Assembly: GCA_017550335.1 (NCBI GenBank)
Contig: JAFZPM010000041.1
Location: 1 to 64,000 of the forward strand
DNA length: 64,000 nt
From: Paludibacteraceae bacterium
GTDB taxonomy: Bacteria; Bacteroidota; Bacteroidia; Bacteroidales; Paludibacteraceae
Direction of reading: 5' to 3'
The notes beneath the pieces are model-generated. The model saw only the letters and a program-made list of their open reading frames with translations. It was not told the origin of the DNA and ran no database searches. Below are positions 50,157 to 58,692 of this stretch, piece by piece (within the stretch, counting starts at the first letter, position 1; every line of letters starts with the position of its first letter). The translations under genes were made by a program, and so were the position numbers.

Positions 50157-51986
50157 TTATTCCGAACATGTCTGGTACTTCCCAGGCTCGTGTATTGGAT
50201 TTTCGCCGTTGAATCCTCTTGGACGTTTGACATTTTCGTCGTAGCGTGTTTTGCTGAATATTCGGAAATCGCCTCGCTCGTAGTCTTGGAATGAAATATG
50301 ACAGTAGATTGGTCCTTCTGGCAGGTATTCATTATGGGACATGGTGCGGGTTCCTACCGTGTAGAGGTAGTTGTAGTATCCGTCTTTGAAGACGATGTGG
50401 AGTGCTATATTGCCGACGGTGAACCATCGCCCTTTGGCAAGGATGTTCTCTTTGTGGCTGTCGTCATAGTCCATCACCACGAATTCGGCGTCTCCATTGG
50501 GTGAGAGATGGTACCTGTATTTGTGGTTGCCACCGCAGCATCGACCGTCCATGAACCATGTATATCCGTTTTCGGGCATGAGTCTTGCATCGCGTACGGA
50601 TGTGTCAGGATGTGCGAGTTGCTCTGGCGTGACGAATCTCTCTGGCTCGACGTCTTTGATTAGGTCGTCCAATGTGGAGAATGGTTGGTTGATCCTCGGC
50701 AGTTTTGTGGCCTCTGACTTATCTCGTTTATAGAGACGATATGGCAATCCGTCGTTCCCGATCATTGTCATCTCATCTTCGCTGAATACGTAGTATGCGT
50801 AGGTGGTTGTTTTACCTGAACTGGATACAATGTTCAGAGATCTGTTGTTGAGCGTGTACCAATCTCCCGTAACGTCAGGGTAGCCGGTGACGCCACCTGC
50901 TCCATCCTCTTGAACGATGAGTGTGCCACTTTCTCCGATCCATGCCTCCTCGTCGGTGGTGATCAGTCTACAGTCGCGGTATTCGCTTCCTTCGCAGTTG
51001 GAGGCTTGCGGATTGGCGGCTTTGCAAGGAGCAGTCATGCCTTCTGGCATCTTCTCCGAGTAGCCGAGCCTGAAACCCATTCCGGCCGCACCGTCTCTTG
51101 AACGTATCGCTCTTCGGCTCACCCTCGCGAACTCTTCCGGCTCGCTGTAGTGCCCACCTCGACGGGTCTTGTTACCGGAGCCTGTGAGCTGGATAGGGTT
51201 GGTCTTTGGCGTGTCAGTGTAGCCGATCAGCCAGTCGTATACCCACTCCCATGAGTTGCCGCTCATGTCATAGATCCCTAATTCGTTGGGTTTCTTCGTG
51301 CCCACTTCGTGAGGGGAGTCTCCACTGTTGCCGGCATGCCATGCCACTTCGTCCGCATCGTCGCTTCCTGCGTATTTATGGTTCAATGGCACACCCTTCT
51401 TGCCTCCTCTTGCCGCGAATTCCCACTCTGCGTCGGTCAATAGTCGATAGGTGCGTCCTGTCTTCTCGTTCAGCTTGCAGATGAAGTCGTTCGCTTCAAA
51501 CCAGCTGACTCCGATTTTCGGGGCTTTGCCTTTCTCCCAGAAATTGGATGTGGTGCCCATGACTGCGTCCCAAAGTTCGTTGGTCACCTCATACTTGCAG
51601 ATGAAGAAGTCGCTTACGGACACTTGATGGGAAGGCGTCTCGTATTTCTTGTCTTGCTCTGCGCAATCGTCGCATCCTCTGGTGTAGGTGCCTCCTTCCA
51701 CATAGACCATCTCGATGACGACTTTGCCCACGGTGTCGGAGAAGTCTCCTTTCGGACGGTTCGTGTCGTCTGTGAATGTGGCGCTGTCCACATCGGCGAT
51801 CTTGTATTTCTTCGTTTGGTCACCCTCGATCAGCATCTCATTCTTCTTGAATCTGATGGTGTCGATCTCTTCAGTCCTCATCGATTCTTTTTGACCGTCC
51901 TTTAAATGTATGGTCAGAATCTCCTGTGCCGACCATAAGAGAATGCTCACAGTCGACAGAACCGCAAATAATATGTACTTTTTCAT
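50157..51986 (-). CDS. SUMF1/FGE-fold secreted protein without the catalytic cysteines
   Basis: 609 aa with a signal peptide. The N-terminal module (~25-75, IDTIRFKKNEMLIEG ... DVDSATF) is shared with two neighbours. Residues ~85-340 are a SUMF1 domain: VEGGTYTRGCDDC, DFFICKYEVTNELWDAVMG, RLLTDAEWEFAARGG, GIYDMSGNSWEWVYDW and GMGFRLGY. The region that carries two cysteines in true formylglycine-generating enzymes reads ARVSRRAIRSRDGAAGMGF with none, so sulfatase activation is unlikely. The last ~260 residues contain two lipocalin-like beta segments (GDWYTLNNRSLNIV, KGRWFTVGNIALHIVF). Start overlaps the upstream gene's stop (ATGA). Confidence 0.92.
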   Translation of the reverse strand: MKKYILFAVLSTVSILLWSAQEILTIHLKDGQKESMRTEEIDTIRFKKNEMLIEGDQTKKYKIADVDSATFTDDTNRPKGDFSDTVGKVVIEMVYVEGGTYTRGCDDCAEQDKKYETPSHQVSVSDFFICKYEVTNELWDAVMGTTSNFWEKGKAPKIGVSWFEANDFICKLNEKTGRTYRLLTDAEWEFAARGGKKGVPLNHKYAGSDDADEVAWHAGNSGDSPHEVGTKKPNELGIYDMSGNSWEWVYDWLIGYTDTPKTNPIQLTGSGNKTRRGGHYSEPEEFARVSRRAIRSRDGAAGMGFRLGYSEKMPEGMTAPCKAANPQASNCEGSEYRDCRLITTDEEAWIGESGTLIVQEDGAGGVTGYPDVTGDWYTLNNRSLNIVSSSGKTTTYAYYVFSEDEMTMIGNDGLPYRLYKRDKSEATKLPRINQPFSTLDDLIKDVEPERFVTPEQLAHPDTSVRDARLMPENGYTWFMDGRCCGGNHKYRYHLSPNGDAEFVVMDYDDSHKENILAKGRWFTVGNIALHIVFKDGYYNYLYTVGTRTMSHNEYLPEGPIYCHISFQDYERGDFRIFSKTRYDENVKRPRGFNGENPIHEPGKYQTCSE

Positions 51987-52477
51987 TTCTTGCTGAATTT
52001 AATGTATGTGTTGTTTAACTTAATAGTGTAAATGCCTTGGGGAATGTCGCTTAGATTGATGCGTTCTCCCCTTTGGATCTTCCCCGAAGCGATCTGTTCG
52101 CCCTTCAGATTTAATATCGCATACTGGACGGGCGACGAAGATGGCGAATTGATTTCCAAATAATCCGAAGCCGGGTTCGGATAGATACGGAAATCGGGGT
52201 CTCCTTGAAGAAGAGAAGTGCCGGACGAGGAGTACTCCATAACCTGGAGTTTCCGGATCTCGCTGATCTTCTCTTTTTTGGGGGTGCTTGTCCCGTCTGG
52301 TTCCACTACTAAGTATTGGCCGGAGAAATAGATTTTGCCGGTTTCATACATTGAATACTCTCTTGTGCCGCTTCTCGAATCCACGGTCACTTTCGCTGCT
52401 GGTGTGCCACCCGCAAACGTAGCATGAGGGCACAGCAATAGCAGGAATAAAACTGAATAACTTTTAGTGTTTTTCAT
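51983..52477 (-). CDS. Small secreted protein with T9SS type A sorting domain
   Basis: 164 aa from the ATG at 52477; an upstream in-frame ATG would add 20 residues ahead of a clear signal peptide (SVLFLLLLCPHATFA). After a short module like that of the two neighbouring genes (YETGKIYFSGQYLVVEPDG), the C-terminus is a type A sorting domain: FRIYPNPASDYLEI, YAILNLKGEQIASGKI, IPQGIYTIKLN. The type IX system exports such proteins and removes or anchors the domain. With little mature sequence left, it may be a small partner of the coupled SUMF1-like protein. Confidence 0.9.
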   Translation of the reverse strand: MKNTKSYSVLFLLLLCPHATFAGGTPAAKVTVDSRSGTREYSMYETGKIYFSGQYLVVEPDGTSTPKKEKISEIRKLQVMEYSSSGTSLLQGDPDFRIYPNPASDYLEINSPSSSPVQYAILNLKGEQIASGKIQRGERINLSDIPQGIYTIKLNNTYIKFSKK

Positions 52478-52511
52478 CTTATAAAAAAGATTTGCTATAT
52501 ATTGGTGAGGG

Positions 52512-52519
52512 CAAATATA
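52512..52519 (-). promoter_or_regulatory. Putative -7 box of the T9SS/SUMF1-like operon
   Basis: Minus strand TATATTTG, matching TAnnTTTG, 35 nt before the ATG at 52477. Confidence 0.4.
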
Positions 52520-52604
52520 TGTTTTTTTTTGAAACAACTATTTGTTTTTCAGTGAATAAATTACTTCCTGTGGATTGTGGCTCGTCGCACTTATTTCTTC
52601 ACGC

Positions 52605-52972
52605 CTAGTTTCCTTTGCGTTCCGATAGAGAAGTTTCGCCTTGTATGGAATGCTCTAGATAGTCGGTGCCGAATAGGTGGTATATTTGCTCGTTGAGAGT
52701 GATCTCTTGATCGCAGGTCGTGCATTTTTTCTTTCGCGTTTTCTTTCGCTGGGGGAACCTGAACTCTCCGTATAGGTTCCACAAGAGATAGGCGGGCATG
52801 ATGTCGTATATATCGGAGGAGGTGCGCTCTCCCGTGTGTTGCGCATTGAGGGAAAACGGATGCGCTTTTGCTGAGCCAACCACCTCCCTTTTTCTCCCGA
52901 GACAGCAACCTTATCCTGCATGTTGTCATTCAGTGTCAGGTGTTCCAATGCTTGCGCCGCGACATATAGTTG
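52605..52972 (-). pseudogene. Decayed reading frame, possibly frameshifted
   Basis: Two minus-strand frames look like parts of one protein. The first runs from about 52972 with a hydrophobic start (ILAILVAQLYVAAQ) and EHLTLNDNMQDKV...GEKGRW. A second frame takes over near 52870 and ends at 52605 (SDIYDIMPAYLLWNLYGEF, then a Cys pair CTTCDQEI and HLFGTDYLEHSIQGE). No ATG begins the first frame. I do not recognise the product. The gap from 52478 to 52986 holds nothing else apart from the promoter above. Confidence 0.3.
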
Positions 52973-52986
52973 TGCGACGAGGATGG

Positions 52987-54108
52987 CTAGAATACTATTT
53001 TGCAGGAGATAGGGTAGTGGTCGGAGTATTTCTCCTTCCCGATGTGGAATTGCAGGGCCTTCCCTTCCTTGCTGTGCATGATCTGGTCGATGCGGAAGTG
53101 GAAGAGTTTTCCATTATAGGTATATCCGTAGCCGGAACCGCATTCGGCGAACGAGTCGACGAGTTTGTCTCCCTTCACGGTATAGTAGGTGTATGATACC
53201 GGCACGTCGTTGAAGTCACCGCATAGGATGATAGGGTATTTCGTTTCACTTACCAGGGAGTCCACCACTTCGGCTTGCCTAGCCCTGATCTTGTAGGAGG
53301 TGCTCATCTTCGTGGAGACGGAGTTCACCACGCTGTTCGCGTCGTTTTTGGATACCGCCTTGATTTTCCTCAAGGTGGCCTTCTCCTCTTCTGTCAGTTT
53401 GTTGCTTTCGAAGTGGCAGTCGAACACCCGGATGGTGTCCCCTTTGAAGAGGATGTCCGCATATATCGCGCTGTTATGTTCCGATTCGTAGTCGATGATG
53501 CCTTTCCTTACGATAGGGTGTTTGGAGAGGATGGCGACACCGATTTGGGCGTTCCATGTCAGTTGGTTCTCGTAGACGGCGCAATAGGGATATTGGGTGG
53601 AGAGCGTGTCCGTCACCTCTTCTTGTGAAAGGTATCCTTTGCGTGTGCTGTGTCCGAACTCCTGGATGCATACGATGTCGGAACCGCAGTTCAGGATGTA
53701 TTCCAGCGTTTTGTTCCTCTCCTTAGGGGCAAAGAATTGGAACATCTGGACATTGTAGCTGGTGACGGAGAGCGTGTCGCCCGTCGCCCTATGGTCATGA
53801 CCGATGGAGAAGGTCCTCCGTGCCTCGCTGTAGCATGTCACGAATGCGATCAGCGGGATGAGGAAGTAGATCTTCTTCTTGGCGATCCAGAAGAGGAGGA
53901 AGGCCATGTTGACGAGCAGCAGGTAGGGGAAAGCCAGTCCGAGATAGGACGGGAGGATGTGTTGGGCCGGGTCGATGAAGCAGGCTGTCTTGCCGATCAG
54001 CATGCACAAGGCCACAATCCCGTTGAACAGGATCGCGAAGGTGTAGACGGTGAATCGTATGAATCCCCGTTTCTTACCTTTTCTTTCCGAAGAGTTTTCC
54101 TTTTTCAT
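52987..54108 (-). CDS. Membrane-bound endonuclease/exonuclease/phosphatase family protein
   Basis: 373 aa. Two or three membrane helices lie in the first ~100 residues (VYTFAILFNGIVALCMLIG, GLAFPYLLLVNMAFLLFWIA, IYFLIPLIAFVTCY). The EEP domain follows: LSVTSYNVQMF, DIVCIQEFG with the metal-binding Glu, VFDCHFESNKL, ILCGDFNDVP and the terminal SDHYPI. The domain should face the periplasm or outside. Substrates in this family range from DNA to phospholipids, so the activity is open. Its first 35 bp overlap the end of the rhomboid gene. Confidence 0.93.
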   Translation of the reverse strand: MKKENSSERKGKKRGFIRFTVYTFAILFNGIVALCMLIGKTACFIDPAQHILPSYLGLAFPYLLLVNMAFLLFWIAKKKIYFLIPLIAFVTCYSEARRTFSIGHDHRATGDTLSVTSYNVQMFQFFAPKERNKTLEYILNCGSDIVCIQEFGHSTRKGYLSQEEVTDTLSTQYPYCAVYENQLTWNAQIGVAILSKHPIVRKGIIDYESEHNSAIYADILFKGDTIRVFDCHFESNKLTEEEKATLRKIKAVSKNDANSVVNSVSTKMSTSYKIRARQAEVVDSLVSETKYPIILCGDFNDVPVSYTYYTVKGDKLVDSFAECGSGYGYTYNGKLFHFRIDQIMHSKEGKALQFHIGKEKYSDHYPISCKIVF

Positions 54109-54955
54109 CGTCGTTTAGTGATTCGTATCCGCTGCTTTTTATTTTGTCAAGTATTTTGTCTATCTCCGCATCCTCCTGCTTCTTCCTGTAGTTGTAGTCT
54201 TGGTCGCTCTCCTTGGTGTAGGAGACTCTCATCTTGGGCTTTTTGCCCACCCCCTTTGTGAGGTTCACGATGCGGTGCAGGAGGTCGCTGATCCATGTGG
54301 TGATGTTTTTCCCTTTCTTGTAGTTGGCGGCGAAGAAGTAGCCGGCGATGGCTCCGCCGATATGGGACAATTCCCCTCCCGCATTCTCCGCCTTGATCTG
54401 CATCAGGCTGATGGCCACGCTGACGAGCGCGATCCATTTTATTTTCACCTCCCCGAAGAGGAACAACCTGATCGTCTGGTTGGGTGCGAAGATGGCGGTC
54501 GCGACGGTGATCGCCATGACTGCGGCGGAAGCACCCAATAGATGGGCGAATCCGACCTGCCCCGCGAATCTCGGGAAGAGGTTGTAGGCCACGATGTAGG
54601 TGATTCCTCCGGCGATTCCGCCTAGGATGTAGACGCCCACCAGGTCATGCTGCGTGCAGTGTTGCAGGAGAAGCCTGCCGAACCAGTAGAGCATCAGGAT
54701 GTTGCACAGGATGTGGATGAAGCTCTCGTGCAGGAACATATAGGTGATGATGGTCCATGGTTGGCGAAGCAATGTGCCGACGTGGGCGGGGAGCATGAGG
54801 TGGTCGAGCCAGTTCTCGCTGATGTTGAACAGGCTGAGGATCGCTATGGCAAGGTTGACCGCCAAGAAGACGCCCAAGTTGATGTAGATGAGCTTCGTCA
54901 AGGTGGTTCCTCTCTTGAACGACTCCATTAGTTCCTCTTTGATCTCTCCTCTCAT
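54074..54955 (-). CDS. Rhomboid intramembrane serine protease, with a long cytoplasmic tail
   Basis: 293 aa. Six membrane helices occupy ~20-215. The catalytic pair is Ser143 in GASAA and His198 in LSHIGG; His81 and Asn85 (HILCN) help form the oxyanion site. A charged tail of ~80 residues (KKQEDAEIDKILDKIKSSGY) follows, longer than in the neighbour. Rhomboids cut membrane proteins within the bilayer. The two rhomboids and the EEP gene form one operon, which suggests linked membrane roles. Confidence 0.94.
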   Translation of the reverse strand: MRGEIKEELMESFKRGTTLTKLIYINLGVFLAVNLAIAILSLFNISENWLDHLMLPAHVGTLLRQPWTIITYMFLHESFIHILCNILMLYWFGRLLLQHCTQHDLVGVYILGGIAGGITYIVAYNLFPRFAGQVGFAHLLGASAAVMAITVATAIFAPNQTIRLFLFGEVKIKWIALVSVAISLMQIKAENAGGELSHIGGAIAGYFFAANYKKGKNITTWISDLLHRIVNLTKGVGKKPKMRVSYTKESDQDYNYRKKQEDAEIDKILDKIKSSGYESLNDDEKGKLFGKKR

Positions 54956-54999
54956 ACTGAATCTCTGTTGATGGGTTCAATGAATTAATCGTAAGCCGC

Positions 55000-55749
55000 T
55001 TATCCTATCCTTCTGGTGTTCCTCCTCTTCCAGTAGAGGATGAGGAGCAGTCCGAATAGCAGACCTCCCAGGTGGGCGAAATGCGCCACGTTGTCGAAAC
55101 TGAAGTTCTTGACTCCGCAGAATAACTCGAGCAGTGCATATCCGATGACCATATATTTGGCTTTGATAGGAATCGGGATGAACATGAGGTAGAGGGGCTG
55201 GTTCGGATAGAACATGCCGAATGCGAGCAGAAGACCGAACACCGCGCCCGAGGCTCCCACCGTCAAATATGAGTTGTAGACTTCGTCGGCGAAGGCGTTC
55301 ACCTCACCTATTGTACGTAGGAATTCACCGTTGCCCAAATTGACGGGTGGGTTTACACCGCTCGCTATGAACCGATTGATATCTTCGGCGAACGGAATGA
55401 GGTCGTATGTCCATGCCAGTTGCTGCACGATGCCCGCGCCGATGCCCGTCACGAAATAGTAGAGGAGGAACTTGTTCTTCCCTAACGTGCGCTCCACGAT
55501 CGGACCGAACATATATAGGTTGAACATGTTGCAGAGTAGGTGGATGATGGAGTTCGGGTCGTGCAGGAACATATAGGTCACGAACTGGTAAGGCTTGAAG
55601 CCGGAGCCTGACCAATAGTGCAACCCGAATCGATCGTATAGGTCTATGCCTATCTTGGGCAATAACTGTCCTGCCACCCAGAACAGGACGTTGATAATAA
55701 TCAAATGCACTGCGATGGACGATCCGTTTTTATTGATTGCTATTCCCAT
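55000..55749 (-). CDS. Rhomboid intramembrane serine protease
   Basis: 249 aa with six membrane helices. Ser167 in GASGAVFG and His226 in HFAHLGG form the dyad, and HLLCNMFNLYMFG holds the conserved His70 and Asn74. It lacks the long tail of the second rhomboid and has a loop of ~45 residues (DINRFIASGVNPPVNLG) before the catalytic helix. It is the first gene of the rhomboid-rhomboid-EEP operon, 44 nt from the next. Confidence 0.94.
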   Translation of the reverse strand: MGIAINKNGSSIAVHLIIINVLFWVAGQLLPKIGIDLYDRFGLHYWSGSGFKPYQFVTYMFLHDPNSIIHLLCNMFNLYMFGPIVERTLGKNKFLLYYFVTGIGAGIVQQLAWTYDLIPFAEDINRFIASGVNPPVNLGNGEFLRTIGEVNAFADEVYNSYLTVGASGAVFGLLLAFGMFYPNQPLYLMFIPIPIKAKYMVIGYALLELFCGVKNFSFDNVAHFAHLGGLLFGLLLILYWKRRNTRRIG

Positions 55750-56115
55750 ACTGAATCTTTTAGCGGGGTTGCGGACGTTTTTTCCGAACCCATTGTTTGG
55801 TATTCATTTGCCTGATCGGTGGATTCCCGTGAACCCATCATCCGTTTGACGCTACAAAAATAATCAAAATCCCCGCATATTATGTTGGTAAACATAAATT
55901 TGTCTCTTTTTTCGAATTAATGATATTCTTTTTTGGTTTTCATAGCATTTTTCCGCCATTTTTTTTTGCAAAATTAATATTCGGGATTATCTTTGTTGCG
56001 ATTACGCTTAATGAAAGACATAAACGAGGATTTGGAGCAGTACTCTGATGATGTGATGGTGATTTTTTTTGATGTGATATTACGATAATTCTTATATATT
56101 TAATTACATTTTGTT
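55750..56115. other. Divergent intergenic region between the rhomboid operon and the HU gene
   Basis: 366 bp. It contains the HU promoter at 55965-55995 and a ~115-nt HU leader. Otherwise the sequence is AT-rich with T runs and shows no coding frame. Confidence 0.6.
55965..55995 (+). promoter_or_regulatory. Promoter of the HU gene
   Basis: TTTG (55965-55968), 19 nt, TATCTTTG (55988-55995). This is a full match to the Bacteroidetes housekeeping promoter in both boxes and spacing. Transcription should begin near 56002, giving an unusually long leader of about 114 nt. Confidence 0.7.
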
Positions 56116-56388
56116 ATGAACAAATCAGAATTTATTAAGGCAATCGCTGAGAAGAGCGGTTTGACTATTGCAGACAGCAAGAAGGCTGTTGATGCTTATT
56201 CAGAGGTGGTAACTGCAGCATTGAAGGCTAACGACAAGGTGGCTCTCATCGGTTTCGGTTCATTCTCAGTTAAGGAGAATCCTGCTCGTGAGGGTGTTAA
56301 CCCTGCTACAGGCAAGAAGATTAAGATCGCAGCTAAGAAAGTTGCTAAGTTTAAGGCAGGCGCAGAGTTGAACAAGGCTCTCAATTGA
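56116..56388 (+). CDS. HU-family DNA-binding protein
   Basis: 90 aa, the standard length. MNKSEFIKAIAEKSGLTIAD, then the body motif VALIGFGSFSVKENPAREGVN, then the arm with GKKIKIAAKKVAKFKAG. It is a basic dimeric nucleoid protein that bends DNA. Codon use is biased toward a few codons, as expected for a highly expressed gene, and a terminator follows at once. Confidence 0.97.
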   Translation: MNKSEFIKAIAEKSGLTIADSKKAVDAYSEVVTAALKANDKVALIGFGSFSVKENPAREGVNPATGKKIKIAAKKVAKFKAGAELNKALN

Positions 56389-56409
56389 TTGTTTTAAACA
56401 AACGGATAG

Positions 56410-56438
56410 AAGGCGACCCCGAAAAAGGTCGCCTTTTT
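56410..56438 (+). terminator. Terminator of the HU gene
   Basis: AGGCGACC / GGTCGCCT stem around CCGAAAAA, then TTTTTGTTTT. Confidence 0.9.
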
Positions 56439-56606
56439 GTTTTCTTGCGCTTCACGAACCATAATCGGATATTTTTATGTATTTTCGCGCAAGTTTTGCG
56501 GAATCCCTCTTCCTTGCCCGGTCCGGGAATGCGTTGACGACTCCGCGCTAGTTGTTGTAAGTTGTAATCGGGAGCCTTTGACGTTCCCACATATCGATTT
56601 TTAGAA

Positions 56607-58400
56607 ATGAGTTTAGATAAGTCTTTGTTCCAGTCTGTGAAAAAAGCGGTTGAGACGCTCTATGGTCAGCCCGTCGACGACAAACTGATCCAGCTGCAGG
56701 CCACGCGTAAGGATTTTGAGGGCGACCTGACCCTCGTCGTTTTCCCCTTTGTGAAAATGTCTAAGAAGAAACCGGAGGAGACTGCGGCTGAAATCGGCGA
56801 CAAACTGCTCAAAATCGATAGTGCGGTCGAGAAGTATAACGTCATCAAGGGCTTCCTGAACATCTCCATCTCGAAGAGTAATTGGGTGGCTCAACTGAAC
56901 GCCATGCTCGCCGACGAGAACTATGGAACGAAGAAGGCGACGCCGGATGCTCCCCTCTATATGGTGGAGTACTCTTCCCCTAATACGAACAAACCATTGC
57001 ACCTCGGTCATGTGCGCAATAACCTGTTGGGTTATAGCTTGTGCAAAATATTGGAGGCGAACGGCCTGCGTGTCGTGAAGACCAATATCGTGAACGACCG
57101 CGGTATCCATATCTGCAAGTCCATGCTGGCTTGGAAACTCTTCGGCAATGGCGAGACGCCTGCATCCTCCGGCAAGAAAGGTGACCACCTGGTGGGTGAC
57201 TATTACGTCAAATTCGATAAGGAGTACAAGGCGCAGGTGAATGACCTCATGGCGAAGGGGAAGAGCGAGGAGGAGGCCAAACGAGAGGCTCCGCTGATGG
57301 TGGAGGCTCAGTCCATGCTGAAGAAGTGGGAGGATGGCGACCCTGAAGTGCGCAAACTCTGGAACATGATGAACGAGTGGGTCTACGCAGGTTTCGACGA
57401 GACCTACAAGCGCCTCGGCGTGGGCTTCGATAAGATTTATTATGAGTCGCAGACCTATCTCGATGGCAAGGCCAAGGTGAACGAAGGTCTCGAGTCGGGT
57501 GCCTTCTACCGCCGTCCGGACGGCTCCGTGTGGGCGGACTTGACCCAAAACGGGCTGGACGAGAAGTTGTTGCTCCGCTCCGACGGCACCTCCGTCTACA
57601 TGACGCAGGACATCGGTACGGCTACGCAACGATTCAATGAATATGACATCAGCAAGATGATATATGTGGTTGGTAATGAGCAAAATTACCATTTTCAGGT
57701 GCTTTCCATCCTCTTGGACCGCCTTGGTTTCTCATGGGGCAAGGACTTGGTGCATTTCTCCTATGGCATGGTGGAGTTGCCTGAGGGCAAGATGAAGTCG
57801 AGGGAAGGAACTGTGGTGGATGCGGATGATCTTATGGATGAGATGGTTAGCTCCGCCAAGGAGGTTTCCCGCGAGCTGGGTAAACTGGATGGCATGTCTC
57901 AGCCGGAGATCGACGACATCGCCCGCATCTGCGGGTTGGGTGCCCTGAAGTACTTCATCCTGAAGGTGGATCCACGCAAGAACATGCTCTTCAACCCGAA
58001 GGAGTCCATCGATTTCAACGGCAATACGGGTCCGTTCATCCAATATACGCACGCCCGTATCCGTTCGGTTCTGCGTAAGGCCGCCGAGAGCAACATCTCG
58101 TTGCCAAGCGCCTTGCCTGCCGATTTGGACATCTCAGAGGTGGAGTCGAACCTCATTCAGACGTTGTCGAATTTCCCTGGCGTGGTGGCGCAGGCGGGCG
58201 CCGAGTATAGCCCGGCCCTCATCGCGAACTACGTCTATGAGTTGGTGAAGCAGTACAATTCGTTCTATCATGATTTCTCCATCCTGAAAGAGTCGAATGT
58301 CCAGCTGGCTCAGTTCCGTCTCCTCCTCTCCAAGAAGGTGGCGGCTGTCGTCAAGACGGGTATGTCATTGCTGGGCATCGAGGTGCCGGAGCGGATGTGA
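56607..58400 (+). CDS. argS: Arginyl-tRNA synthetase
   Basis: 597 aa, normal for class I ArgRS. The N-terminal Add1 domain (~1-110) is followed by the catalytic core with EYSSPNTNKPLHLGHVRNN, whose HLGH is the HIGH motif. The KMSKS-equivalent reads KMKSREGTVVDADDL, the usual degenerate form for ArgRS. GDYYVKF and NGNTGPFIQYTHARIRSVLR lead to the anticodon-binding domain, which ends VKTGMSLLGIEVPERM as is typical. It charges tRNA-Arg. Confidence 0.98.
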   Translation: MSLDKSLFQSVKKAVETLYGQPVDDKLIQLQATRKDFEGDLTLVVFPFVKMSKKKPEETAAEIGDKLLKIDSAVEKYNVIKGFLNISISKSNWVAQLNAMLADENYGTKKATPDAPLYMVEYSSPNTNKPLHLGHVRNNLLGYSLCKILEANGLRVVKTNIVNDRGIHICKSMLAWKLFGNGETPASSGKKGDHLVGDYYVKFDKEYKAQVNDLMAKGKSEEEAKREAPLMVEAQSMLKKWEDGDPEVRKLWNMMNEWVYAGFDETYKRLGVGFDKIYYESQTYLDGKAKVNEGLESGAFYRRPDGSVWADLTQNGLDEKLLLRSDGTSVYMTQDIGTATQRFNEYDISKMIYVVGNEQNYHFQVLSILLDRLGFSWGKDLVHFSYGMVELPEGKMKSREGTVVDADDLMDEMVSSAKEVSRELGKLDGMSQPEIDDIARICGLGALKYFILKVDPRKNMLFNPKESIDFNGNTGPFIQYTHARIRSVLRKAAESNISLPSALPADLDISEVESNLIQTLSNFPGVVAQAGAEYSPALIANYVYELVKQYNSFYHDFSILKESNVQLAQFRLLLSKKVAAVVKTGMSLLGIEVPERM

Positions 58401-58447
58401 TGTCTCCCCGAAAAGGGAGGATTGACAAAGATATTTTATGGATTGTG

Positions 58448-58478
58448 GTCTGTTCGGTCTTTCCGAACAGACTTTTTT
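58448..58478 (+). terminator. Terminator after argS
   Basis: A perfect 10-bp stem GTCTGTTCGG / CCGAACAGAC around TCTTT, followed by six T residues. The rest of the gap to 58692 is AT-rich without other recognisable sites. Confidence 0.93.
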
Positions 58479-58692
58479 CTATGTATTAGGCTAAAACACA
58501 ATGAATTATTGCCGTTTTTCACCCCTATTCTCTTTTAAATGAATTTTTTGCGGAAAAAATTTCGTTGTTAAAAAATTTTTTAGCATATTTGCGTATGGCG
58601 AACCAGAAATGTGCTCTATTGCTAGAAAGTGTTGATGGTAAACTGTATATGGTTTAGGTATAGTATATTTTATACATGTAGACTGTTGAATT

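Noticed and set aside
50157..51986. Active formylglycine-generating enzyme
   Set aside because: The SUMF1 fold is present, but both catalytic cysteines are missing and no sulfatase gene is nearby.
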